Assembly (NCBI RefSeq): GCF_026151205.1
Contig: NC_087075.1
Location: forward strand, 12,260,303-12,324,302
From: Bolinopsis microptera
Lineage: Eukaryota; Ctenophora; Tentaculata; Lobata; Bolinopsidae
Direction of reading: 5' to 3'
Length of the DNA stretch: 64,000 nt
The notes beneath the pieces are model-generated. The model was not told the DNA's origin and searched no databases. It saw only the letters and a list, made by a program, of their open reading frames with translations. This document shows, piece after piece, positions 21,901 through 32,810 of this stretch; the stretch's first letter is position 1, and the number at the start of each line of letters is the position of its first letter. A program made the position numbers and the translations under genes.

Positions 21901-24900
21901 CTTTATAGCCCGTGTTAGTGACTCCGTTTATAATACGAGCGCCCTCTTTCTTTACGTTCCTCAGATGCCAGGAACAGCAAGTGTTGATCATAACTTGCTT
22001 AAAAATTTCTATTGTTTAATTTACACATTTTTGATGTAACGAAGAGCTTGCTTTCACTTCTGTGTGTTTCTACGGTAACTTCTAACGTTTCTTGATAGTC
22101 GTTCAAACTTTGTTTGCTGTTAACTTATTTTATTTTAATAATAACACTTTTGCTTTTGCAAGGAATAGGGAAGTTGTCTAAAAAATACCAACCTCGGAGG
22201 AACTGATCAGGATATCCAGCTGTTTAGTCGAGTAGTCGAGTGTAGAATGAGGATAACTGCACAATCAGTGCGGGCAGCAACTCTTATGACAATAACACTC
22301 ATGGACAAGGCCAGGGGCCATGTTAAAGCAAGCCCATCAAGATCACGAACCACAAGATACTCAGAACCCTGGAGTATTGGCACAGTTGAAGTGATTGCTT
22401 TATCAATTTTTGTACCCCTCACTTTTTTGCTGCTAATCTACATAGCTCTCATAACTTATTTGAAATGGCGTCATGACAGATCTCAATACTTAGCTAAACA
22501 AGCCGAGATGTCGGCAATTTTAATTGTGGAGAATCCGGTAGCAGCCAATGTTTAAGCCTAACGTCTCCCAAAGTGATCCAAGAGAAACGAGTCAAGTTCT
22601 GATGATGACACGTACTTTGGTCTTTGAGACAGAATCAAGAAAGGAAGAGTAACGGTTATTCAGCGCTATAATACCAAGTAAGCGACCCGCCAGGAGTTCT
22701 ACAATAATCAACTGGAGAGGATAGTCCGCCCTTACTTACATTAATGGAATCCAAAAACTGGAAGGGCTGTCCTTAAGCTTTGTTCCTCAGGACTTTGGAA
22801 AATTCCGAATTTTTTAAGTTATAAATTGGGTCGGCGGTGCTCAGATTCACGCATTCTAGTTCAAAAATCAACGTTCACCAGAAATCACCCCTTTCGAACT
22901 ACGGTGCGCGTCGAACTAGGGTTCGTGAACCACTCAACAGGCTGCTAACGATAACAAGCAGGCAGAATGAGTGTAATTACTGACCGGTAATAAGAACAAC
23001 CGGCTGAACAGATGGATCCACCGGCATCCTGTAACTTTTTTATAAACGAACTCCAGGACAACATCGATTTCTGTAGAATTTGAACAGAAAAGTATATGAA
23101 TACGAGGTGCACAGAAATTTAAATAGGAGAACTTATCTGTAAATCATATTTGTTACCAGAATATACATAAATACTTCTGTCTATGTAGAAATTTGTGTCT
23201 TATATTACGACCGTTGATTAGATGTTAAAAACGGATGACTCGGTAATTGAGATCATATTATATTCAACCTTTTTAGTATCTTTTTGTGTAAAAATTGGAA
23301 TTGGTCAGAATAATTGAGTCAGCTTGTTGTGGTACGACCGTTTTATTTCTAAGAAAATCATCTATCTTATTTGTGTTATTGTAATTTGTTTGCATCTTAA
23401 TTTATCGAACGTTTAAATGTAAAACTTGTTTAGTTTTTAAGTTTTGTAACTGAGAGGCCTGACGGATGCCCTAACTTCTCTCAACTACCATGTGTAAAAA
23501 TGCAGAATTGCATTTAATAAGAATCATAAAGATCATTCATCCATAATTCATCGATGCCGTCATCTTACCCTTTTTACATTTAAGCCGTTTTTAAAAATTT
23601 TGTTAAGTGTAGAATGGAAATGATCATATTGTTATGTATCTTTCATACGGAAAGACGGCAATGGCTATCAAGTTTAAAGAGCAAGAACAATTCTGTTGTA
23701 CTTTCGCATGAACTCATAAACAATTGAGTTGACATATATACAAAAGTTATAATGACCCCGACGTGATTTGAACACGCAACCTTCTGATCTGGAGTCAGAC
23801 GCGCTACCGTTGCGCCACGGAGTCATAAACAAATGAGAATGGTTAACATTATAATTAGTTAAGTAAATTTAGGCCCAGGTGTCATTTTATATTTGAATTT
23901 GACTTTGGAGAAGATTAGAACACATTCTTTTGTTAATAGCTTAATAAAAGTTGCTTTAATTCAAGCCGGTGATCACACTTGGAGCGATTGGTTTGACTAT
24001 GAGCCTGCATTGGAAATGAGGGCGAAAATGTCGATGATCCCGCCGCGATTCGAACAAGCATCTGATCTGGAGTCCGTGCTACCGTGCTACCGTGCTACCG
24101 TGCTACCGTGCTACCGTGCTACCGTGCTACCGTGCTACCGTACTACCGTGCTACCGTTGCGCCAAACATCAGATATATTCCGGCACTGTCCAACAAACTA
24201 ACTGTAGCTGGAAGAATGTCTCAGGTATACGAGGATGGTGCAATGTAGTCTATTATACAGAATACCATGTGCTGTATTCTGTGAACTACCAACCTGTGTG
24301 TACAGCTGGTGTGAGCGGAGATGGGGCGCAGTGTCCTCTATGTAGGGTAAATGCGTGTACTTTTCACAGTTCCATGAGTACACATCTGTACTGCTTCGTC
24401 CTGAAAACGGAGGGATTAGTAGCTACACTGCTACACCAGCTACGTGATCCTGGTAACTAGTTCAGCAATTTTCATGAGAAATAGCAGTGCTTCAATGAGA
24501 AATAATTATTACTGAACCTGAAATTCAAGAAGGATAAAATTAGAGATATAATTAAAGAATTAACCAATACCTGAGATTCATAACCTAGTGATACGTCATT
24601 AAAAGTGTAAAACTGAAAAATATCTGTTAACGAAAGTCATCAGATGAAATCTAACCGTCCGAGAAAGGGAAATCAGTGTGCAGACTAAGATCCACTGCAG
24701 ACATGGCCAGTTGCTGTTCAACCTCGTGGGCACGGAATACTAGCTGAGCGTTAGTTATTGCTTGTACTGATACCGGGTTTACTCTGGGTAGCACGCCTGG
24801 GAGGTTTTCCATGTGGTAACTTAATACTGTTTTGAAATGTATATTATTAATACGAAATTAAAAAATTATTAGAAATAATAAAAGTTAGAAATAATAAAAG

Positions 24901-27900
24901 TTAGAAATAATAAAGTTAGAATAATAAAGTTAGAAATAATAAAAGTTAGAAATAATAAAAGTTAGAAATAATAAAAGTTAGAAATAATAAAAGTTAGAAA
25001 TAATAAAAGTTAGAAACAATAAAAGTTGGAATAAATTAACACTCACCGGTTCTAGTATGATGTTTCATGATATGATTGAGAACCGTGGGGCTCTGTGCTA
25101 GATTCTGATGTAGATAACCAGATATCAGCTTCATGTCCGGGGACAAACAACTTGCACTTGTCTGATGATGCTTGTTTCGACCTGCACATTTTACAATTCA
25201 AATAATTTTTAATCTTAATTCTAGTCGTTCATTTTTGAACAACGATATAGAAACTATTGCTTACTATTGATTCACCAAATTTAGTTCCAGCAAACATAAA
25301 GTGTGACCTAAGTACGGGATTTTTGGGTTTCAAGCATAACAAATAACTCCACCAACCAAGCATGATATGAATAGCAGATCCCAATTCCCTGAACAGTTTC
25401 TCAAAAGTGCTGACGTTAAGGTGGGGAGGTCTGTACCCATTACCCAGCGTGTAATTACACTCGACAACGCTGATAGGAAGCTGCTTGTTTGTACGTGACC
25501 GGATCACGTGATTACAGGGTGGGGATCTCTTCTTGTCTGACGTGTAGAAATCCAGATACAGCAATCCTGAAATGTTGTGGTTGATCATTTTGTCATTGAA
25601 AATCCAATCGCATCGAATAAATGTGATTGATTCAGTGACTGCGCGTAATAATTCTTAGGCAAACGATTGCATGAAGAAATGGAGAGTCGGAAACAAAAAT
25701 AACTGTGACCCCGACGTGATTTGAACACGCAACCTTCTGATCTGGAGTCAGACGCGCTACCGTTGCGCCACGGAGTCATATCGATGAAAGGCCTGAAATG
25801 TTACAATGAAATGTAGGTAGTGTGTTGATCTTTTTCAGGCTAAGGCGTCGTGATGTGAATAAATATCCAAATCGGAGGAATGAGGGCTCTGGGCTTTTGC
25901 TGTTGTTACGATCTAAAATCTTTAGCTGAATTTAAGCCGTTGACCATTTGATTAGAATAAGTAAAATTGGAGACTTTAAAGGGAATTGTGGACAAAAAGA
26001 TCAGTGACCCCGACGTGATTTGAACACGCAACCTTCTGATCTGGAGTCAGACGCGCTACCGTTGCGCCACGGAGTCATGAAACGTTATGAAATGTAACCT
26101 AGATGATTAGACGTCAAATTAATAATTAATCAGGTAGAGATAGTCTTATCTTCGAATACTTTAACCGAAGTAATTAATGCACCTGTTGAGATTTTAAAAG
26201 TTCGCCTGAATCTAAACTGGTTATTAGGTTAAATAGTTATGGAAGACAGAGGAATTGGGGACAAAAGAACACTGACCCCGACGTGATTTGAACACGCAAC
26301 CTTCTGATCTGGAGTCAGACGCGCTACCGTTGCGCCACGGAGTCATTAGAAAAATTGCGAAAACCTGGTTTATAAATCGCTGAAATCAGGCAAAGTGCTT
26401 TGAAAATTGTTAAGAGTTTAGAAATCAATATAAATGGCCAAAATGGTACTATTATACTATTATTGGTACCTCAAATATTTCATGATATCATTAAGTTAAG
26501 AACGCAAGTTCCATTTAGTTCGGATTATTTCTTATTTCTTTCCAAATGCCAAGAAGCCAATTCCTTAACATCAAAGATATCATCATATACAGCTTCATCA
26601 TACTCAAGGATCCTGATGAACTCCGATTCATGATACATCTAGTCTACTACATAACTTGAGTCGATTCGCTCCAATGATGAAAAATGAGGGTTGTAAAAAA
26701 TAACATGACAATCAGATCTACACGCGCGCGTAATGGTACTATTTCTCAAATGCCATCAATGAAAAAAGTGCACAATACTTCCAATTCGCGCCACAATAAA
26801 AGCAATGACAGTTTACCGCGCGTCGTAACAATGACAGCCAACCATGTGTTACAAACAGCTATGCCGAAAAAAGCGATTTAAGCCATGTAAATGGAGGTAC
26901 TCACCGAGAGTCCCTCCTTTTCGTGTTCGACAGCTAGTTTGATGACGTCAGAATGCCAAAGTTCACCTTTAATAGGCTGCTCCGCGACTAGCGTCACACC
27001 AAATGTATCTTCCATCCACTGAAACGATTAGTGCATAAATAAAGTAACAAAGTAACGTACAGTGGACGAAAATGAATACTCATCGTCTTGAGGCCTCTAT
27101 GTATCTTCATTTCGCTTAACTCTTATAGATGACCATGGGATGGTCATGAAAAAATTACCAATCTCACCGTTTTGGTAGAGATTGAGTTAGACTCAGCATA
27201 GGGACTGATTTCCATATAATTCAACATCTAAAGCACGGGGAATAAAGATAGTTGCATTATACATGACTTGTACTCTACACCATAACTTACTGTAACTTAC
27301 TTCATGACAATTAACATAACAAAACCACACTTACCACTCCGATCTGCTCCACTACTGATCCCACGGACAGAAAGTCCGCCAAGTGTGGCACAATTATCCT
27401 GGACTCCTCCTTGATATACAGCTTCCTGTAGTCCTCTGCTATGTATCCTGTGTCCCACGGACTGACCACCACTTCACTGACCGCGTGGTATCCTTTGTTG
27501 TAGAAGTGACTGCTTTGCATGTACTGAAATAACGGGAAGTTAAATGAGGTTAAACTGACGTTAAACAATGAGGTTAAACAGAGTAAGAATAGTTTTTTCT
27601 TGTCATTGATTTCTATACTCTGAGCTTTTGAATGGATGATACAGCTTGATATACATTGTAAGGCTGGTAAAATGGAAAATACCTTGATCTTTTCCATTTC
27701 ATACATCTCGTCCCTGGCGGCTGGTCTGATCTGCTCGTGTGTTTCTTCAATGAACTCTTTCACAACAGCAGGAGAACCCGCCATACTGCCCTGTAGTACC
27801 CTCTCCGCATAGTTATTGTAACCTGTAATTTGTAATTTGAGTTATATTAGGATGCATTGAAACTATCGGAATGTGGATTTGCCAGCCCGTAGCAACATTA

Positions 27901-30900
27901 AAATATCTCATCGTTTCTCAATAAATGTGATAGATTTGTAGCGGTGTAACTAGTTTAAAATTTGAATGAACACTTGCTTGGTATTGTATCACACAAACTA
28001 GAGTCTGGATAGCCGACAGGAGTAAGGGGACAAGTATCTTTAGCGTTTAGGTCGACTATAAACCAACAGACATAGTTTGAACATGCATCACAACTGAAAT
28101 TGGCTGACCAACAAGCTGAAACCTACCTGTAGCTTGGGCCAGTTTGTGTCGTTTTTTCAGCAGGTTGTGTAATAAAGCCTCTTTTTTGGGGTCGTGTTTG
28201 TAGTAGTTTCTCCATGCATGCTCTCTGATCGCATCAGAGGTGCTCTCGTCTGCCCAATCCGATAGTACTATCTTATTGTCCTGTTTATTAATCAATTAGA
28301 TAATTAATGATGAATTGAAATATTTGTTGTTTTAAAGCTTTGAAGTCTTTGTATCATTCCTAGCTGAAGACGATTTAACAAATGATTTAAAAAGATTCTG
28401 TTTGCAAAAAATTATCATTACTCATATTTTCGCTTTAGTCCTTTCCCACTCTCCTGCAACTGTTTCAGCACAGTTTCAAAGACAGGTAAAATGACTTAAC
28501 ACATACCGGACGTACCTGTTCTGGTAAACTGAGAAGAGAATCATGACATTCCTCTATTGGAATTCTGACTGGAACAACTGTCTCCTTAACAAACGATATT
28601 CCCTCTTTTCCTACCTAACAATATAATAACATTAATAGTTAACAATATCTAACTGATCATCTGCATCAGTTATAGAAAATTAATATTCATTCCTTTATAA
28701 CCTCAAATACTTTATATTCTAACTCAAATTTAGTTTCATAACTTTAAATAAAAACCCAACAAAACTAAAAACTAAACCACATAATATATATGTGGTTTAG
28801 TTTTATTTAAGATTCACATATTATGTGAATATATTCACCTGTTTTATAAGGGTCTGTATTTCAGTGTGTTTCTCAGGTATCTGGTCAGAGCCGTTATTTT
28901 TACAGTCCACCAACAACATCAACACTGCTCTCCGGGATTCACCCTCCATCTTGAGGAATAATTGAGACTTAACCGGAAGCTTCATGTTAAGTAGAACCTA
29001 ATTTATATTTAGTGTTACAAACTTCGAAATTACAGCATCTAACTTTAACTCAAACTAATAAAAGCAGTAGTTAAAATACTACAAAGCAATCAAGGCGAGA
29101 CAGCTACATAGTTATAGCACCTGATTGGTTATCGGGAGGTCCTGGGTTCAATTCCCGCTCTCGGCACATCTCACCCCGACCTTTCACAAAACGTACTACC
29201 TTACTGCCTTGATTAAGTGAGCTGCATGATTGTGACCATGCTGGCCAACCCAGATGAAAAAAAAGGATTCAACTAAGCTAAAACTAGACAGTAGCTAAAG
29301 ATTAACCTGTTCCCAAGTTTCCGTGTCTTCCACCAGTCGTTTAAGAGCTGAGAAGATAACAGAACTGTTATTCAACTTGTTCATGTATACTTCAGCTTGT
29401 TTCAGTAGTTCACGACCTTCGTCTCTCTTATCGCTGAGTAGCATTTAACATTAATAAGAGATACACTGGATTAGCACTAGCTTTGCAGATGTAGTCATAT
29501 TTGGTACACCTCTTAATAAAGGTGCCTAAATAAAGCTGATTAAATAAAAGGTATTTAACGAAATGTTAAAACTAGATTTCAATTATGTACCAGGGACACA
29601 AATTTCTAAAGAAAGGTAGGAAACCTGGTAGATTGTGCTAAGAAGAGCGCCATGTCACCAACAGAGACAATGTTTCTCACCAGGTCATCTGCCAGTTCTA
29701 GTGTTTCATCTGTACTGCTAGTTTCTAACTGCAGTGGGGTGGGTGTTAGTAGGTGTTACATACATACATGTTACATGGCGAGATCTCCATCCAAAAGGAT
29801 TAGTCTGCGTCGACTGCGTCATTACTTTGTATTATACAACTTCGGCGGGTAACATTTCTCCATCCCTTTCGGTCTGCAGCTAATCTTCTCATACAATCAA
29901 TCGTGAGTCCATTACGATCCAATCTCTGCTTAGCATCCTCAATGAATACATCATTTAAGCTCTTCCTAGGCCTGCCTCTTGATCTCTTCCCATGCTTGGG
30001 TTTCCATTCAAGTAAAAAGTTGGGCAACCGATCTTCAGGCATTCTACTGACATGTCCAAACCAACGCAGCCGTTTTTTTGTTATTATGTCAGCAAGGGCA
30101 GTTATTGATGCCCTTCTTAAAACATAGTAGGTGTTACTAGGTATTAATAAGTGTTACTAGGTGTTAATTAGTGTTACTGTAACTATGGCTTACCTAATTC
30201 TACTAGGTTTTAATAGGTGTTGCTAGGGGTAACTGACTGAGATAGATTCAGAAGTTGAACAATTTATCATAAAAGAATAATTATAAAATGGCATTAAACA
30301 AAAAAGTAAAAAGATATGAAATCCTATACCTGATGGAGTAAATCGTCACATTTACTGGTAACTAAAGTAAAATGATCTTCAAGATCTGTCCTATCAAGCC
30401 CGAAAAGACCACAATTCACTTCATCTAGGAGTAAAAGTATGAAAATTTGTTACACAACCATCGAAATCAGACATGTCGAATAGTGGTGATGTAAAGATGA
30501 TTGAGCGATTAAATTTTGAACGAAATTAGAAGTGCTAGCACTATACCGTTTACAGAAATCTGCTGCTTCTTGTTCAAAATATCCTCAATATCTGTATTGG
30601 CTGGAGATCTAACAACCAGAGTGTCTGAAAGAAGTTATAAGCATGAGAATGAAATCAGGTGCAACTCTTGATATATTTTTGAGTGTTAAGATGACTGTCG
30701 TTGGCCTCATCCAGAATGAAACAACAAAATATTATGGAATGAGTTGAAGAAGAAACTTGTTCACTTAACAGTTAACACATACCATAAAGAGGTTTATTGT
30801 TAACCGCTCTGTTCTCCACAGGTTTTGGGACCTCTAAGGAATGCTGAGAGGTAAGGTAACGTCTCAAAACATTGTATGTATGACGAGGAAGATACCTTAT

Positions 30901-30903
30901 CAT
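18991..30903 (-). CDS. MIPEP: Mitochondrial intermediate peptidase-like protein, predicted inactive (M3 family)
   Basis: Eighteen exons: 30783-30903, 30547-30624, 30330-30424, 29625-29728, 29307-29433, 28839-28997, 28516-28614, 28127-28280, 27683-27822, 27335-27523, 26901-27018, 25357-25566, 25047-25181, 24656-24826, 24294-24400, 20700-20868, 20341-20445 and 18991-19208. The sum is 2,499 nt, about 832 aa; human MIPEP has 713. The N-terminus [20 protein letters not shown] is a typical matrix presequence. MIPEP landmarks are [14 protein letters not shown] and [27 protein letters not shown], and [20 protein letters not shown] normally removes octapeptides from imported matrix proteins using HExxH zinc. 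Here that motif is [12 protein letters not shown] and the downstream glutamate block is gone, so catalysis is unlikely. Exon 26901 must use GTACCT rather than the overlapping better donor at 26905 to keep phase. The last exon reads through to TAG at 18991, but a donor at 19023 is possible. Confidence 0.82.
19211..20238. repeat. 19-20 bp G-rich minisatellite, about 50 copies, at a 3' splice site
   Basis: Plus-strand units alternate GGGGAGGGTGGGTTTTAGT and GCCGAGGAGGGTGGGTTTTA. On the gene strand they read CTAAAACCCACCCTCCC, matching the natural acceptor CTAAAACCCACCCTTCCCAG that precedes the exon at 19208. The G-rich strand fits the G3+N1-7 quadruplex pattern throughout. Confidence 0.9.
20886..21049. 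repeat. 24-25 bp minisatellite next to the exon at 20868
   Basis: About seven copies of GGTGAACCTGAAGACGATTT. On the gene strand it reads AAATCGTCTTCAGGTTCACC, which holds an acceptor-like CTTCAG/G, and the array begins within 20 bp of the true acceptor. Confidence 0.85.
21050..22246. other. Intron of the peptidase-like gene
   Basis: No exon or mobile element recognised. Confidence 0.55.
22247..22555 (+). CDS. Possible small single-pass membrane protein in an intron, opposite strand
   Basis: A 102-codon ORF, ATG to TAA, in the 3.4-kb intron 20869-24293 of the peptidase-like gene. Residues about 47-69 form a hydrophobic span ([20 protein letters not shown]) flanked by KWRHDRSQ, giving a plausible stop-transfer and an N-out, C-in topology. 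The first 45 residues are basic and not signal-peptide-like. No family is recognised. No splice sites are needed, and chance is not excluded in a 64-kb window. Confidence 0.3.
   Translation: MRITAQSVRAATLMTITLMDKARGHVKASPSRSRTTRYSEPWSIGTVEVIALSIFVPLTFLLLIYIALITYLKWRHDRSQYLAKQAEMSAILIVENPVAANV
22556..23752. other. Intron of the peptidase-like gene
   Basis: No exon or recognised repeat. Confidence 0.55.
23753..23824 (-). tRNA. tRNA-Trp (CCA), copy 1
   Basis: 72 nt. GACTCCG pairs with CGGGGTC; A box TGGCGCAACGGTAGC; anticodon loop CTCCAGA (CCA); B box GGTTGCGTGTTCAAATC. No intron. It lies in the host gene's intron in the same orientation. Confidence 0.95.
24035..24166 (-). pseudogene. tRNA-Trp pseudogene with an internal (CCGTGCTA)n expansion
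   Basis: Both flanks match tRNA-Trp (T-arm and anticodon side CTGATCTGGAGTC; D-arm start TTGCGCCA). Between them the GCTACCG of the D-arm has grown into about ten copies of an octamer with a few variants. It cannot fold as a tRNA. This is a satellite that began inside a tRNA gene. Confidence 0.75.
24871..25030. repeat. 16-bp minisatellite AGAAATAATAAAAGTT, about 10 copies
   Basis: Lies directly downstream of the donor of exon 25047-25181 (gene strand GTGAGTGTTAATTTATTCCA, then the array). Confidence 0.85.
25706..25777 (-). tRNA. tRNA-Trp (CCA), copy 2
   Basis: Identical over the 72-nt gene to copy 1, in the intron 25567-26900 of the peptidase-like gene. Apparent ORFs over it are artefacts. 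Confidence 0.95.
26005..26076 (-). tRNA. tRNA-Trp (CCA), copy 3
   Basis: Identical 72-nt gene body, same intron and orientation as copy 2. Flanking sequences differ apart from short matches such as GGGGACAAAA. Confidence 0.95.
26273..26344 (-). tRNA. tRNA-Trp (CCA), copy 4
   Basis: Identical 72-nt gene body, the fourth intact copy and the third in the same intron. Confidence 0.95.
29092..29277 (+). mobile_element. tRNA-derived SINE
   Basis: A tRNA-like head (GCGAGACAGCTACATAGTTA; B box GGTCCTGGGTTCAATTCCCG) followed by a unique body (GTGAGCTGCATGATTGTGAC) and an A-rich tail with AAAAAAAAGG. The tRNA stems are imperfect and the loop lacks a purine at position 37, so it is not a functional tRNA. 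It sits in an intron of the peptidase-like gene. Confidence 0.6.
29800..30125 (-). pseudogene. LINE fragment, RT C-terminal region
   Basis: Reads [20 protein letters not shown], then [15 protein letters not shown] and [15 protein letters not shown], the conserved post-RT segment of many animal LINEs. There is no upstream RT, so it is a 3' fragment inserted in the intron between exons 30330-30424 and 29625-29728. Confidence 0.75.
30128..30235. repeat. Degenerate AGGTGTTACT repeats
   Basis: About eight diverged copies of a 13-15 bp motif (AGTGTTACTAGGTGTTA), starting exactly at the end of the LINE fragment. A second small group lies at 29738-29762 on its other side. Confidence 0.6.
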
Positions 30904-31448
30904 TTTACTGGATATTATCTTGTATCCAGCATCTAGTTCTGTGCTGACGCAATTATTTGGTCTACAAACTAACCGAATTCGTGTTCTCCCATTTTACATG
31001 ATACCTAGCTGGTGATAAGACAGAGTTGAAATTTACGTTTTATTTCGTCCTTTCAAAAACGCTGTACAATTTTAAGAAGTTAAGTACGAAAAATACGGAA
31101 AAATTCCACAAATATTTTGTATCTAAATTTATATCTATTACTCTCAGACAAGACTTCTAAAGTAAAAAAATATATTTCACAGCTCTCAAAAAAGACTTCG
31201 AGTAAAAACGAACATAACGAAATAATTTCAAAACGTTATAAAATCAACATTCTTCATTTTAAACTTAATGTCATAATAAAACAAATATTGGGATTGAGTG
31301 TGCTCCAGCATAGATTAAAAGTCAAATTAGAAAAAATGAATAAACGTGATTATCCCTTTGATGACAAGTCCCTAGATTATCCAATATCGGCTGACAATTC
31401 AAATAAGTTTATGTGATTTACAAAATTCCAATCTCATGCCTCCCTAAG
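30904..31448. promoter_or_regulatory. Upstream region of the peptidase-like gene, 3' of F-box A
   Basis: Holds a 99-codon Lys/Ile/Asn-rich plus-strand ORF (31117-31416) with no domain, judged spurious. The peptidase-like promoter should lie here. Confidence 0.4.
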
Positions 31449-32810
31449 TTATTGCTCTTCTCTTTGCAGCTCTTCCATAATATCTTCATCATCAGGCTCA
31501 CAGTGACAAATGCTCTTTAATAGATGATACCATTGAATAAAAGGATCGTCCACTGAACAGTCCAGTCGACTTCTCAGAGATTTAAGATCAATGTTGTTGA
31601 TGCGCTCTAGTTTAGGACAACTATAACATAGCATTGTTTTGAATCCTCCATCAAATATCTGGTGGTGTATAAGACACTCCAAAACCTGGAAATTTTCTGC
31701 GCCGTAATCAACATACCTGAACTCTATAAGTTCAGGACATTCTAAATTGTCAATGAAACAAAGCGCATCCTGTTCAATTCTTAATTTTTGCAAGTTGTCG
31801 GAGCAAATTTCAAGAGGGTAAAACTCCCCAACTGCCAAGCGACCATCCCAGTTCTGAGCAAGATATAGCCCAAGAATCTCTAGAGACCTTATAGCAGTGT
31901 TTTGTAACAGCCTCCTCAGCAACTCATTCAATGTCAATGAGTTAGATAAATGACTCATTTGGAGGTCTCGTGCATAATCCTTGATTTCTTGTGTAGTTTC
32001 ACATTCAATAGGATATGGGACGTTGTTAGGAGTATTAGTTGCCTGAAGAACAACTTTAGTTAGGTGTGGCAGAGTCGTAGCAATAACATTGATCATATCA
32101 AACGTCTCTTTAGATCTATCTATGGCAACATGAAGATGGGTCAGTTCTTTTGACTTGGATAAGTATTTGCTTAGAATGTCTTTGTATAGGGGTGGAAGAA
32201 TGTGGTCATAAGGAAAAAGATTTTCGCTGCTGTACTCATATAACACAAAAACGAGTTTCTGAAGCCGTGTAAGGCGAACCCTTTCTAAGTTTTTGATATA
32301 TTCGCCCTTTTTATATTTCTGCAGGATCATGATATTGTAGGTTGACTTGAGAGATAGAACATATCTTCCATCAAGTTTTCTGAGGTTATGAGGACAAAGA
32401 GGAAGGATTAAACTTAGGACAAAGTTTCTACTAACAAACTCAGCAATAGATTTACAGGTTACAGCCATTGTACTGATATCAGAATGAGGCAGAAATGAAA
32501 ATATGATCATAATCAATTCCTCGGGTAGACTAATAAAAGCTGATGTTTGGTGATGTTTGTTCTTATAACTTCTATACTTTGAAGTAACAGAATCCTGTGA
32601 TACGAGCTGATCCCGCATTTGATCATAGTCAACTATCTCAGCATCATAGTCACGGTTCGGCAACTTGTAAAAGGTCGACCCACTGAAGGCACTGATTTGA
32701 ACCATTTTATGTGTCACTGCAGTTCGCTCAAGTCGCTTTCCGTGAGCTCTGGACCATTCTTTTGGGCCAGCTGGTCGTCGAACACCTCGTTTTTTCTTCT
32801 CTTTCCCCAT
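31449..32810 (-). CDS. F-box protein A, intact, 453 aa
   Basis: Single-exon gene. A basic N-terminus (MGKEKKKRGVRR) is followed at residues about 93-135 by an F-box: LPEELIMIIFSFLPHSDIST, then VTCKSIAEFVSRNF. The rest is an irregular Leu-rich region with LRR-like segments (LTHLHVAIDRS, LPHLTKVVLQATN, IRSLEILGL, LQKLRIEQD, CPKLERINNIDLKSLRSRL) and an acidic tail. F-box proteins bind SKP1 and recruit substrates to SCF ubiquitin ligases; the substrate is unknown. It is closest to copy D in this cluster. The upstream block at about 33200-33260 resembles those of B and C. Confidence 0.85.
   Translation of the reverse strand: MGKEKKKRGVRRPAGPKEWSRAHGKRLERTAVTHKMVQISAFSGSTFYKLPNRDYDAEIVDYDQMRDQLVSQDSVTSKYRSYKNKHHQTSAFISLPEELIMIIFSFLPHSDISTMAVTCKSIAEFVSRNFVLSLILPLCPHNLRKLDGRYVLSLKSTYNIMILQKYKKGEYIKNLERVRLTRLQKLVFVLYEYSSENLFPYDHILPPLYKDILSKYLSKSKELTHLHVAIDRSKETFDMINVIATTLPHLTKVVLQATNTPNNVPYPIECETTQEIKDYARDLQMSHLSNSLTLNELLRRLLQNTAIRSLEILGLYLAQNWDGRLAVGEFYPLEICSDNLQKLRIEQDALCFIDNLECPELIEFRYVDYGAENFQVLECLIHHQIFDGGFKTMLCYSCPKLERINNIDLKSLRSRLDCSVDDPFIQWYHLLKSICHCEPDDEDIMEELQREEQ

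Noticed and set aside
25585..25779. 64-aa ORF ([20 protein letters not shown])
   Set aside because: It is a translation of the tRNA-Trp gene at 25706-25777.
26684..26881. 65-aa ORF in the peptidase-like intron
   Set aside because: Low-complexity basic peptide with no family or conserved context.
29092..29165. Functional tRNA-Thr (GGT)
   Set aside because: Stems mismatch, position 37 is T, and it has a SINE body and A-rich tail; treated as a SINE head.
31117..31416. 99-aa plus-strand ORF rich in Lys, Ile and Ser
   Set aside because: AT-rich chance ORF; no domain, no splice support, lies between two minus-strand genes.
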